A stretch of DNA of 30,365 nt. Source: Smittium mucronatum. Its lineage: Eukaryota; Kickxellomycota; Harpellomycetes; Harpellales; Legeriomycetaceae. The notes under the pieces were generated by a model. It saw only the letters and a list, made by a program, of their open reading frames with translations. It ran no database searches and was not told the DNA's origin. Below, in pieces: positions 12,721 to 22,170 of this stretch. Each line of letters opens with the position of its first letter. The stretch's first letter is position 1. The translations under genes and the position numbers were made by a program. Location of the stretch: positions 6,087-36,451 of the forward strand of contig LSSL01001119.1 of the NCBI GenBank assembly GCA_001953115.1. The letters are read 5' to 3'.

Positions 12721-14230
12721 TAAATGATACAGGAAACTCATTAGAGTTTTAATAATTTTTTTGTTATGAATTCAATTCTAAAAAGTAGAAAGAATCTGAG
12801 TATTTAAATACTTCTAATATTATAACCCAATAAACTATTTTGATAGCTTCAATCCGAATTCCAAAAAAAAAAAAGATGTGGATAATTAGTATATGTAATA
12901 AATATTATCAATTTTAACTAAATCTTATTGAGGTTGGGTTAATTACGTAAGATATAAAGACAGTAAATTTAATACAGACCTCGCTGCAATTAAAACTCTT
13001 TCTCAGAAACTATCTCGATATAAGAAATATCCACCATCGACAATCTTGAAGTTGTTTTTAGATTGGAAGCAGTGATATTTTGTATATAAAATATGTATAT
13101 CCGATTAAAGTTGGTTAAAGTTTAATGAAGTATTATCGATATTTAACTCAAGTATCTAATTAATTTTGTGACTCGATAACTCTAAGAATCATTAATTTTT
13201 GTATATCTTCAAAAAAAATTTGTCGGCTTTATTTTTAAGAAATCTTCTCTCCAGTGTTTATAGAGTAATTTATTATAAAATAATAGTCTCTGAAGGTATT
13301 AAAAATAATATATTCAATCCCACCTCTCTTATTCTTGAGTAGAAGATAGTTTGAATATGGGGCTAAATTTAAATTATATAAATAGTTGAATAGTTGTGTG
13401 GCTTAGAAAATATCGAGCCACTTCATAAATTCTGTATTTATTTTGATGTTTATTTGCTATTTTACTTTTCTATAAGATTATATTTGGCGGAGTCATCTCG
13501 ATTTACATAGTTGATTCATTGACACTATGGTTTAGAACCTATCTAATACTTAACCTTGGCGAAGAATCCAGAAAAAAATCATTGTAAAGATTTAAACCTT
13601 TTCTACACAATTATGTTTAAAAAATATATTATAGTTTCTACTGTTGAAATTCAATAATGAATCAATATATAACTATTAATTGGGGGGTTCATCATTAATT
13701 GGGCTTTTGTATACAGTATTAGACTTTTCTTATTGCAATTTCAACCGCCATTTTTTTAATATCTTTTAAAAAAATTTCTTATATGAATTCCGAAATTTTA
13801 AAATTTTAAAGATTTTTATTTTATTTTTTAAATTTAAATTTAATGATTTTAAGCCATAAATCATATAATCACTAATTTTTTATCTTGAATTTTGCAATAT
13901 CAAATTTCAGCGTGTTCGATATAAGCTATTAAAGCTGTGGCATCCTAAATATTAAATATCACAAGAATTTAAATTTTTATTACATCAATTAAACTTAAAT
14001 AGTATCAAAATCTTAGAATTTAAAAAAACTTAAATCAAAGTTCAATTTCGGCTACTTTTGCAATTATTATACTTTTTAAAAATAGTAATTAAATATTAAT
14101 TTATATCAATGGTTCTTTTTTTTTTTTTGATTAATTGAAGAAAAAATGATTGCACTTTACGCCATTCAAGCTCCTAATTATATTATTACAAAAATGAAAA
14201 TACCTTTTTATTTATTTATTTTTTAAGCAG
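12721..14230. other. intergenic DNA, nothing recognised
   Basis: AT-rich sequence with slightly higher G+C around 13320-13600. Short open stretches there (e.g. around 13490-13590) do not resemble a known protein family. No RNA gene or repeat with a second copy in the window was found. Confidence 0.5.
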
Positions 14231-14260
14231 AATTTATTTTTAAACTTAATCAAAATGAAT

Positions 14261-14308
14261 AAAAAACTATTAAAAAATTTAAAAAAAGTTGAAAAAAATC
14301 GAAAAAAA
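14261..14308. other. five helically phased A-tracts (predicted bent DNA)
   Basis: Runs of six or seven A start at 14261, 14272, 14281, 14292 and 14302, spacings of 11, 9, 11 and 10 bp. This is close to one helical turn, the arrangement known to give strong intrinsic curvature. On the minus strand the same sequence is a T-run series directly after the stop codon of the LINE-type frame, so it may also be that element's 3' tail, built from an imperfect ~10-bp unit (TTTTTTTCGA, TTTTTTTCAAC). Confidence 0.6.
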
Positions 14309-14314
14309 TTCCTA

Positions 14315-14331
14315 CCCAACCCCACCCCGCC
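14315..14331 (-). other. G-rich tract, possible G-quadruplex
   Basis: On the minus strand this reads GG-C-GGGG-T-GGGG-TT-GGG: thirteen G in 17 bases, in a genome with very little G. Four G-runs with one- or two-base loops could form a two-tier quadruplex. It coincides with the last codons of the LINE-type frame. Confidence 0.5.
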
Positions 14332-14504
14332 GCTCTAGCAGCTCCGTACCTACTGAGCATTGGTTCAAGAGGGCTGGCGATCTATTAATACTTTCCGATA
14401 TTAATATACGGGCAAGTTGAATGCCATCCAAAAATTTATCTGTTCCCAGTTCAATTATTTGGATGGTGTCGTCAGCGCGGAGCTGAAAAAAAGATTTTTT
14501 AGAC

Positions 14505-15247
14505 NNNNNNNNNNNNNNNNNNNNNNNNNNNNNNNNNNNNNNNNNNNNNNNNNNNNNNNNNNNNNNNNNNNNNNNNNNNNNNNNNNNNNNNNNNNNNNNN
14601 NNNNNNNNNNNNNNNNNNNNNNNNNNNNNNNNNNNNNNNNNNNNNNNNNNNNNNNNNNNNNNNNNNNNNNNNNNNNNNNNNNNNNNNNNNNNNNNNNNNN
14701 NNNNNNNNNNNNNNNNNNNNNNNNNNNNNNNNNNNNNNNNNNNNNNNNNNNNNNNNNNNNNNNNNNNNNNNNNNNNNNNNNNNNNNNNNNNNNNNNNNNN
14801 NNNNNNNNNNNNNNNNNNNNNNNNNNNNNNNNNNNNNNNNNNNNNNNNNNNNNNNNNNNNNNNNNNNNNNNNNNNNNNNNNNNNNNNNNNNNNNNNNNNN
14901 NNNNNNNNNNNNNNNNNNNNNNNNNNNNNNNNNNNNNNNNNNNNNNNNNNNNNNNNNNNNNNNNNNNNNNNNNNNNNNNNNNNNNNNNNNNNNNNNNNNN
15001 NNNNNNNNNNNNNNNNNNNNNNNNNNNNNNNNNNNNNNNNNNNNNNNNNNNNNNNNNNNNNNNNNNNNNNNNNNNNNNNNNNNNNNNNNNNNNNNNNNNN
15101 NNNNNNNNNNNNNNNNNNNNNNNNNNNNNNNNNNNNNNNNNNNNNNNNNNNNNNNNNNNNNNNNNNNNNNNNNNNNNNNNNNNNNNNNNNNNNNNNNNNN
15201 NNNNNNNNNNNNNNNNNNNNNNNNNNNNNNNNNNNNNNNNNNNNNNN
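14505..15247. other. assembly gap (743 N)
   Basis: Undetermined bases lying wholly inside the LINE fragment, probably because the repeat could not be assembled. Open frames reported across it are artefacts of N translation. Confidence 1.
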
Positions 15248-15677
15248 AGAAGAAACACTAACACTTTCTCTAAAATTATTATTTTGAACAAAAAATTGCT
15301 CAATTGTATTCCTGCGAGCGTTATTCCATATTTTGCACACTAAAAATAAGTGCTCGATTGTCTCTGGCGTGTTTTTTTTGCAAAAAGGGCAAAAAAATCT
15401 AAATTTTCCGTCGATGATTTTCGCATTGGCCAGGCGTTGAACCCTCCAAAACTGAACAATTCGAATTTTTCCGATTTCCTGGAAGCCTATTCGCTGATAT
15501 GGGTACTTGGCTTGAAGTTTGATCCAACTTCCAGAATTAAAAAAATTTATTATTAGCCAGTTTTTATCGATCGATATTTTTTCGGTTTGGGGGATTTAGC
15601 CTTCATAAAAATATTTGGCTCTGTTTCTGATAGTAATAAAATAAAATAATTGATCTTAATAAAGTCTTAGTTCCAAA

Positions 15678-15683
15678 TTTATT
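15678..15683 (-). terminator. possible poly(A) signal for the transposase-derived gene
   Basis: AATAAA on the minus strand about 86 nt past the stop codon at 15769. It lies inside the LINE fragment, so if used the element would supply the gene's 3' end. AATAAA is common by chance in DNA this rich in A and T. Confidence 0.25.
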
Positions 15684-15768
15684 GATTGAAAAGCAAATAC
15701 TATATCTAAATAAACTAATCATTAATAAAAAAAAATTCGGGTTATGCAGAGAAAGTGGTGAATATAGT

Positions 15769-17255
15769 TCAACGAGCCCTATTCATTATAAAAAAGTACA
15801 GTTGGTTGACTTCTTTGAAAGTCTGTCTATCAAACGTGGTATCATAGTCATAAAAATTGCCATTTTTAAAATGAACCGGTATAAAATTATCGTTCTGTTC
15901 CTCTTCGACCAACACAGTTTTGGCAGGTTTAAAATATTGTAAATTACTAAACACATCTTGTTCGTGAGGGAAATTCAGTAATTGATTTAGGGTCATCGTG
16001 TTCTGGGATTTTAATCGCTTCATAGAGATAGAAATCCTCATAACATTACTTCTTTCGATCTTCCTTACAGCCTCTATATTCTCAATGAATAATGGTTCCT
16101 TCCAGTTAACATTAGATGCGAACAAACCAAAGTACCCAGATATGTATTCGGGAGTCATATCTGTTTTCCATACATGAGATAAGGCTTCGATTGCCATATC
16201 AACGCTAATCGATGCTAAACTTATCGAATCTTTTTCCTCAGCTGGTATAGACAGTAATAATGAATCAGGGTTAAAAACGGGGGTATTTGAATTCGAAAAC
16301 AGCATTAATTTCATATTTTCAATTTTTCCACCGCATTTCAATTCTGAACTCGGATTACTTTGATTATCATCTTTACTACTTGAATTTATTGCATTTATTG
16401 CATTTATGACTTGACATACTCGTATTTTATAAAAAATACGCAATGTTTTCGAGATCCCTTCCTCCATGGGCAGTATACCCAAAGGTACTTTTCCAGACAC
16501 AGATATAACCTTTACATTCTTTAAAAACCCAAGAAAGTTCAATGGATGACTAGGACCATCTCTTATTATTAAAGTGACAGTATCTTCAAAGGGATATCTG
16601 GTTCTTTTTACGCTGGATAGATTTTTCCTATATTCTGTCAAATAAAACCCCATAAGCTCGTCAAACCATTTTAGCCATTCTACAAAAAGACTCGGCGTTA
16701 TTTTAGAATTTATATCAAATTTGTAAGTTATATTATTTTTGTTTTTGATCTGTAAAACATGTTTTCTATGAATAGATTTGTTTCCGATTACCCATAAAGG
16801 GGTTTTATATTTACCCGTAGCATTTGAACAAACTACCAAAACTAATCTTTCATTTTCGCTACCAGAAGATATTTGTTTTTCAGCTATCATGTTATTTTGG
16901 TGTAAACGGTAATATAATCCCGACTCCTCGAAACTAAACACAAGATCAGGGTCAATTTTCGATAAACTTTCATCGACATTAGATCTTAGATCAGTAAATT
17001 TATCAATGTAACAAACGGTACATTTAGGTTCCAACTTGTACACACTAGACATTTCCCAGATGGAAACATTTTGAACAATCTGAAAGTAAATTAAAAATAA
17101 TCTGTTGGTTTTTGAAATTATGGTTTTATCAGGATTGGTGTTCTTAAAATTTCGAAAAAGCATAAGCGCCAAAGATTTTTCAATCCAATCAGCTGATATG
17201 TCAGAGCCATACATACTTTCAAAAGTCCTAGTTTTTCTGCCATGGTTATTAAAAT
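15769..17255 (-). other. exon 5: DDE_1 transposase core with altered catalytic triad
   Basis: Residues 1280-1774 of the predicted protein. Landmarks in order: residual Tc5-type helices (DWIEKSLALMLFRNFKN), the first catalytic block FSFEESGLYYRL where pogo/Tigger proteins have DET-G-L-F/Y, the strand RLVLVVCSNATGKYKTPLWVIGN typical in form of DDE_1 (nucleotide-level frame open throughout), the helix WLKWFDELM, the second block IIRDGPSHP and the third block LPMEEGIS-KTLRIFYKIR. The spacing from second to third block, 33 residues, is normal for the superfamily, which supports the alignment. An NAINAIN triplet repeat follows. The last ~200 residues are an acidic, less conserved tail. Confidence 0.8.
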
Positions 17256-20200
17256 CTATAAAAATGTAAATGATTATATATTTAGAAAGGCAAATAAGCG
17301 AGATACAAATCATGATCAAGAGGTAATTTACTTTCTAATATAAAAAAATGTTAAAATATCTGCATATGCTATGAATTACCTTCACTTAAATCAGAACCAG
17401 AGTCACTTTCAGACTCGGAGTCATCCTCGATAACATTACACACATCTCCAATGTTTGAATTAGATGAAGGTTTTAGAGGAGATTTGTATTTTAGCTTGCT
17501 AAACTCAACAGACCTTGAAAGCATCCATTCCATTACAACTAAGTGCATGAGCACAAATTTGGGGTTGTTATATTTCTTTTCTAGCTTTTGCTTCACCTTG
17601 TTAAATTCTTTAAATGACTGGTTCTCAAATTGAATTCTTTTTAAAGAGGTTTTGCTAATATATGGATCATAATATTTACTTAAAAATCGGATGGTTTCTT
17701 TATTGCTGGAATCTGGGAATTTCCTTTTGTAGATAAAGTAGGCGTATTTAATCTCAAGAGATATACTTATGGCTCTAGGCTTTTTAGAAGGATCTTGAAC
17801 TTTTTTATTTTTATTTAATTTGTTGGAAGATTCTGATTTGTTGCCGTTAAGATTAATTTCTTCCACTACCGGATCCTCTTTTATGGAACCGAAATGTTCA
17901 AATATCTCAAATTCATCATCTTGATTCTCATCAAGGAAGGAAGATCTTGTTGTCTTTTGAGATGGTAAAGATTTGTGTGAGTCAAAAGAGCCATCTCTAT
18001 CAAGAAGATTTTTTGCGGGTTGATTAAGCAGAGTGTTTTTTGAATTTTTGGATCCATAAGACTTTTTTTTTGAGGAGGTAACATTTAAAGTTTTTGAGGA
18101 ATTGGAGCTTTTTGAACAGCTAGAGATTTCTTGAAATTCATCTACTATTAATAAAGGGGAGGAGGGGATTTTATTGGGAGTCGTCGATTTCCTCACCTTG
18201 GTATTATTACTGCTAATAATTTGGGAATCAGTATTATCTTCAATTTCAGAATAATTTAATTGGTGACTTATGCCAGAATCTGAACTTAAGTTAACAAAAA
18301 AAGATTTTTCGGGAGGGTTATTTTTGGATTCAATATTTTCCAACGACTCAGAATCACTAATTATTAGATACTCAGAATCTTTTTCATTGAGAAAGTTCGG
18401 GGTATTTTCAATAAGGGGGAAAAAATCGACAGTGCTCTTTAATTCATCCCGGTTTTCTATGAGGTTTAATGTCTCATTTTTCGAATTAGATATTTTTGAA
18501 GTTCTGGTAACTTGAGTATCGGCTCTTTCTCCACAACCTATTTTCAAATCATTGACAACGTTGGGAGATACTATATCAAATTTAGGTGGATGGTTTTCAA
18601 ATTCAGTGGACTTATTTTGAAGTTTTGGCACTAAGGGGCTATTTTTCTTAGCTTTCGAGATCATGACTTCGGGTTTGTAAGGCTTGACCTCTGCTTGAAA
18701 TATACTTATAGCCGATTTCAAGGATGATATTTCTGAGTTAATCTTATCAAAAATGAAGTTTTTAGAAGGGGTTAAATAGGAGTCACTATGGGATACAGAT
18801 TCTGATTTAGACAAAGTATATAGGGACTTAAAATTTTCAGCATGAGTCGAATCCGCTTTATTTACATCAAGAGGATCCAAAATATAACTTTTTGAAGTGG
18901 GAACGACAGATTTTTGTGAATTTTCAAAGTCAGGAATTAGGCTGATTCGATTAGCTTTTAAATCGCCCGATTTATCATTGAATAGAAGGTTGGGTTTTTT
19001 ACCACTTTCACAATTCATTTTCTCGACAATAGAAAATGTTGAAATACTATCTGAAGCTTCAAGCTCTTTGAAGGAGATACTACTATTGTCAAATAAGACA
19101 GATTTAGTTAAAGAATTCTCTATATTTTCAATTAAATCCCTTTCTAAGTGCTCAGAATGGTCTTTTTTTCTTGAAGGCTCGTAAACAGCTGAGTAATCAG
19201 AGAATGTTTCCATAAAAGTTTCTTTAGACTTCTCATATTCCTGATATGAATAGTTAGCAGTTTCAGAACTAGAAAGGGGAAGGTTGTTGGATATATCTGA
19301 AACAGAATCATTGAATTCATCAAAATGAGAGTTGTATTTGATAGTACTAGATGAGCTATTACTGACTTGTAAATGAGCTGGTGATCTAGGGGATTCATGT
19401 TTATGGAATATGTCTTCAAAGATATTATTATCATAAGTAGCACAATCTGGTCGAGCCTCTAAATCTTGGTGCTTCTTGAGAGTTTCAGAGTTAGATGGAG
19501 ATGTAACGTGAGAAAGTTCAGATTCATAAGGAAGATTGGCTATTTTTAATAAAATAAAAAGATTTGTAGCAAGCCATTTTTATTCCATAAAATAATCACA
19601 TAATGGGATTTTTATAAAAAAAGACCACATAAAATTAATCGAATTCCGATCTTTCATATGTTTTGAATTCTGATAGATAAGATTATGCATTATATTTTTA
19701 CTTTTAGAATATTAGGAATTTTCTTACCGGAGTCCAGATTGGATTTATCATTCATTTCATCCATGCAGTGGATAGCTTTAAATATCCCTGGATGTTTTAT
19801 TGATAATTCTGACTGTGAGATTTCCACTTTGTTTAATTCACTGATGGTTTTCGTTGGAGTATGAACTGTTTTTTCGATTTTCTTAGTTTCGATGGGATTC
19901 GATTGCTTTATGTAATAATTAGAATTGGTCGGGATGACCTGTTGAAATTCAGGTAGTCTAAATGAAGTTGCATTATCATAAAAGGTATTTTTATTGATCG
20001 TTGTGGAGGTTATTCCATCTATTGGTAGATCAGATATACAAGGTGTGGTTGTAAAATTGGTAAGTTTTTGTGGAAATGTGGATGGAATAGTATCTAAACC
20101 AGGGATATTGCTACAATTCTGGTTTAAATCGTCTTTTAGTGATCCACAAACGGTTTTAGATCTATTAAATTCACTTATATCAGAACCAATGGGCGTATTG

Positions 20201-21587
20201 GAGAGAATGGATTCCGAGCTAGATTGGAGTATGAGGGGGTAATTGAGGGATATATTTTTTTTGATTAATAGTGGATCTGAGGTTTTATTTTTCTGTTCTT
20301 CTACTAACTGTTCATATACAGCGCTTTTTGAGGAATGAGAAGAATTGACTGAAGACATGTTGACATTTGAAAGTGATTTTTTTAAATCTTTAGACTCTAA
20401 AATAAGTGGAGTAATAGTTGGTGGAGGTTCTTTTGGAGGATTTCCAACATTTTCAGTAAATAAAATGTAATCTGGAGAGAGGTTTTTTTTTTTTTGAAGT
20501 AAAACATGAGTAAAAATAAGTTTAGTAGATCGAGTAATACGGATTCCTGGCTCATCTATATGGGGTGGTATTTTTTCTTTGTGAATTTCCTTATCAATAG
20601 AATTATGAATGATCTCTGAAGAACCATTTTGAATTTGGGGATCTTTAAATTTCAATGAAAAATTTGGGTTTTTAGTAGAATGGCTAAAATTTAGAGAACA
20701 AGAATTAGAATCTTCAATTGAATTCTTTTTAGGGCTTGAATTTCTCGATGCAGGAGTTGGGCAATTGCTGGAAATATTTGAGATTGTTTTAACTTCATTG
20801 AGGTGCCTATTTTTTTCGAATTCTAGGGAGCTGCTGGATTGAGAACTGAAATCTCGCTTTCTTTTGTTTAAATGAATATTATTGAGTGATAATTCCTTGT
20901 TTAGGTTATTCGAATGCCCTTTTTTTTTAAGAATTTGGATTATTTGCAATCTTTTTTTAGGAGATAAAGCACCCTTACTATTTAAATCGCTACAATCAAT
21001 TTTGCTCTTTTTATCATAAGATGTTTTTAACGCCGATTGAACAGTCTTTTCTACGTTTTTGTTATAAGATGTTTCCTAAATATCTAAAATAATGAAAATT
21101 TTAAATTATATTTGATATACCTGTCATAAAAGCTGGATCTGCGCTTAAAGGTGATATCGATTCTTCCTTAGTATTTTCTTTTACTTCTAAAATTTTATGA
21201 GAATTTTGGAGAGCCAAATTTTAATATATTTGAAAGAAAAAATGGGTAAATTTGGAAATGCTTTTTATTTACAATAGGTCGGCATATGAAGACTTTACCT
21301 GAGCCTTTGGAACTTTCGGAATTAATAGTGAAATTTTTCAGTAAAGGTAAATTTTCCTCCTTATTAACTGAAGAGGTATCGGAAGGTGAATTATATTCCG
21401 AATTTCGATTTATACACTCATAATCTGTCTCAGAATCATTAAATTGAGACTTTCGTGACTTATAAGATTCGAGGTTTAGATTTCGGTTGGAACGTCTCCG
21501 TTTTACCAGCTCATTAAATCCATTGACAGTTTTTAAGAATTGAGAAAAACCTTTTAAACTATTTTTAGCATTTATTTCGGAGCTCAT
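15769..21587 (-). CDS. transposase-derived fusion protein (CENP-B/pogo/Jerky type, DDE_1), five exons
   Basis: Proposed join: 21587-21299, 21186-21121, 21050-19728, 19539-17380, 17255-15769. This totals 5,325 nt, an exact multiple of three, giving 1,774 residues. The ATG at 21587 is preceded by an in-frame TAA at 21608-21606. Donors read AG|GTAAAG, AG|GTATAT, CG|GTAAGA and AG|GTAATT; all acceptors end in TAG and every intron is phase 1. Residues 1-1140 are Ser/Asn/Lys-rich and probably disordered. 1150-1240 hold helix-turn-helix segments like those of CENP-B and Tc5/pogo transposases. 1380-1560 are a DDE_1 core. The three catalytic aspartates seem replaced: FSFEESGLYYRL (E1389), LIIRDGPSHP (R1511, with D1512 one step late) and LPMEEGIS (E1544). 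The likely role is nuclear DNA binding without transposition, as in CENP-B-like host proteins; this is inference. At about 1,774 residues it is far longer than CENP-B-type proteins. The acceptor of intron 2 is uncertain. Exons 4 and 5 certainly belong together; exons 1-3 join by splice signals and phase only. Confidence 0.75.
17256..17379 (-). other. intron 4 (124 nt)
   Basis: Donor AG|GTAATTC and acceptor TTTTTATAG, phase 1. The frame of exon 4 (…SDLSE plus one base) joins exactly to DFNNHGRKTR of exon 5. CTAAA at about 40 nt before the acceptor could be a branch site. A nearer acceptor (TTAG at about 17336) would hit a stop. Confidence 0.75.
17380..19539 (-). other. exon 4: disordered region, SUMO-interaction-like motifs, HTH domain
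   Basis: Residues 560-1279. Ser/Asn/Lys-rich for most of its length. Two hydrophobic-acidic patches, YLIISDSES (about 950-958) and PLLIVDEF (about 1021-1028), look like SUMO-interaction motifs, as does NVIEDDSES just before the exon end. A basic stretch (KKVQDPSKKPR, about 1138-1148) precedes the helix-turn-helix ISLEIKYAYFIYKRKF…YISKTSLKRI (about 1150-1194). A second helical segment, PKFVLMHLVVMEWMLSRSV, fits the start of a Tc5-type HTH, followed by the acidic run EDDSESESDSGSDLSE. Domain names rest on pattern recognition, not on a profile search. Confidence 0.7.
19540..19727 (-). other. intron 3 (188 nt)
   Basis: Donor CG|GTAAGA, the best in the gene, and acceptor TTAAAAATAG. Phase 1: TCC G joins CC AAT, giving …LDS-A-NLPYESEL…. 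The region upstream of the ATG at 19213 stays open and Ser-rich back to this acceptor, so 19213 is not a start codon. Confidence 0.75.
19728..21050 (-). other. exon 3: Ser/Asn/Pro-rich disordered segment
   Basis: Residues 119-559. No domain recognised. Basic patches such as NKRKRDF and repeated S/T-P sites suggest a nuclear, phosphorylated linker. There is no signal peptide or membrane segment. The frame is open upstream of the first in-frame TTG at 20949, so that is not a start. Confidence 0.65.
21051..21120 (-). other. intron 2 (70 nt; acceptor uncertain)
   Basis: The donor AG|GTATAT after …DPAFMT is clear. Only the TAG ending at 21051 keeps phase 1. A nicer acceptor, TATTTAG ending at 21076 (45-nt intron), would add ETSYNKN in frame with exon 3 but is phase 0 and breaks the frame from exon 2. 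Skipping exon 2 is also frame-neutral. Confidence 0.45.
21187..21298 (-). other. intron 1 (112 nt)
   Basis: Donor CAG|GTAAAG and acceptor AAATTTTAG, phase 1. It joins …SSKGS to EVKENTKEES. Reading through the donor stays open for 34 codons, but that stretch (FICRPIVNKKHFQ…) differs in composition from the exons. Confidence 0.65.
21299..21587 (-). other. exon 1: N-terminus of the transposase-derived gene
   Basis: Residues 1-96, beginning MSSEINAKNS, with a basic cluster VKRRRSNRN (about 28-36) that could be a nuclear localisation signal, then a Ser/Glu/Asn-rich stretch. The upstream in-frame TAA (21608-21606) makes this ATG the earliest possible. Confidence 0.65.
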
Positions 21588-21630
21588 AGCAACAGTTGAA
21601 ACGCCTTAACTCAATTATATGCCACAGAGA

Positions 21631-21636
21631 TTTATA
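21631..21636 (-). promoter_or_regulatory. possible TATA box
   Basis: TATAAA (in GCTATAAATC) on the minus strand, 44 bp before the ATG at 21587. It would fit a short 5' leader. The ~130-bp spacer between this gene and the divergent frame starting near 21722 could serve both directions. Such motifs are frequent by chance here. Confidence 0.3.
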
Positions 21637-21721
21637 GCATTAAGAGTTTTTTAATTTAGACAATGTTTCAAGGTGATTGAGCAAATAAATAACTACCAGG
21701 TGAATTCTGTTATTGGATTAA

Positions 21722-22170
21722 CGACAATTGAATCAAGCCAATAGTCTAGTTGAGATCAGAGGATCAGTACAAAAAACATACACTTATAAAGTACTGTTCC
21801 AAATTCTTAAATTTTCTCAAATTGTACAAATAGATGGAGGATTCTTATTGAGAACTGAAATTTTTTTATATGAAGATATCCCATTTGAACCTGCCAATAA
21901 AATTATGTGATAGAAAAAAAAAACTCTTTGAGAACAGATTCATCCTTATTAATTTTTGCTACTTTCCTAATTTGGAAATATATCAGAGGATATTGTATAA
22001 AATTATTGGGCAACTCAAAATTTTATATACAAAAAAATAATTCCTATTAGCAAAATGTGAAAATTTTATCAGAGCTAGTAAATTTTTCCATCTTTATTGG
22101 CTTGGCAGTGATTTCATTTTATTTTAGCCAATGGTTTACACACTCAAAAAAGTCTGGTCATGAAAATAAC
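21722..22170 (+). pseudogene. broken reading frame of unknown family with hydrophobic segments
   Basis: After a TAA at 21719 the plus strand reads a protein-like 62-codon frame (…SLVEIRGSVQKTYTYKVLFQ…LLRTEIFLYEDIPFEPANK) to a TGA at 21908. Another register continues through SLRTDSSLLIFATFLIWKYI to a TAG at about 22048. The same register goes on with LVNFSIFIGLAVISFYFSQW, a good transmembrane candidate, up to the SINE-like element. Composition is more protein-like than random DNA here. TATTAG|CAAAATG at about 22050 is a good-looking splice acceptor, so part of the breakage may be introns, but I could not find a phase-consistent model. It starts divergently from the large gene. No family recognised. 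Confidence 0.35.

Larger units (their letters stand above)
14312..15718 (-). pseudogene. 5'-truncated LINE (non-LTR retrotransposon), C-terminal part
   Basis: The minus strand from 15718 reads as the end of a non-LTR retrotransposon polyprotein. In-frame stops lie at 15658-15656 and 15598-15596. From 15595 the frame is open to the gap. It contains KIRIVQFWRVQRLANAK followed by CPFCKKNTPETIEHLFLVC, a C-x2-C-x9-H-x4-C knuckle (Cys codons at 15391, 15382 and 15337, His at 15352). That is the zinc finger found after the reverse transcriptase domain in many LINEs (zf-RVT type). The reverse transcriptase itself is absent upstream, as expected from 5' truncation during target-primed insertion. After the gap the 14504-14312 segment stays open (ADDTIQIIELGTDKFLDGIQ... 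to a TAG at 14314-14312). Whether it continues the same frame depends on the true gap length. The fragment begins about 50 bp past the stop codon of the transposase-derived gene, in the same orientation. Confidence 0.75.

Noticed and set aside
14312..15343. Large open frames on both strands across the N gap
   Set aside because: The middle is undetermined sequence; only the minus-strand ends beside the gap have support, as LINE remnants.
17451..19443. Plus-strand and alternative minus-strand frames of 60-99 codons within the large gene
   Set aside because: They are shadows of exon 4; their composition reflects antisense or shifted reading of Ser/Asn codons.
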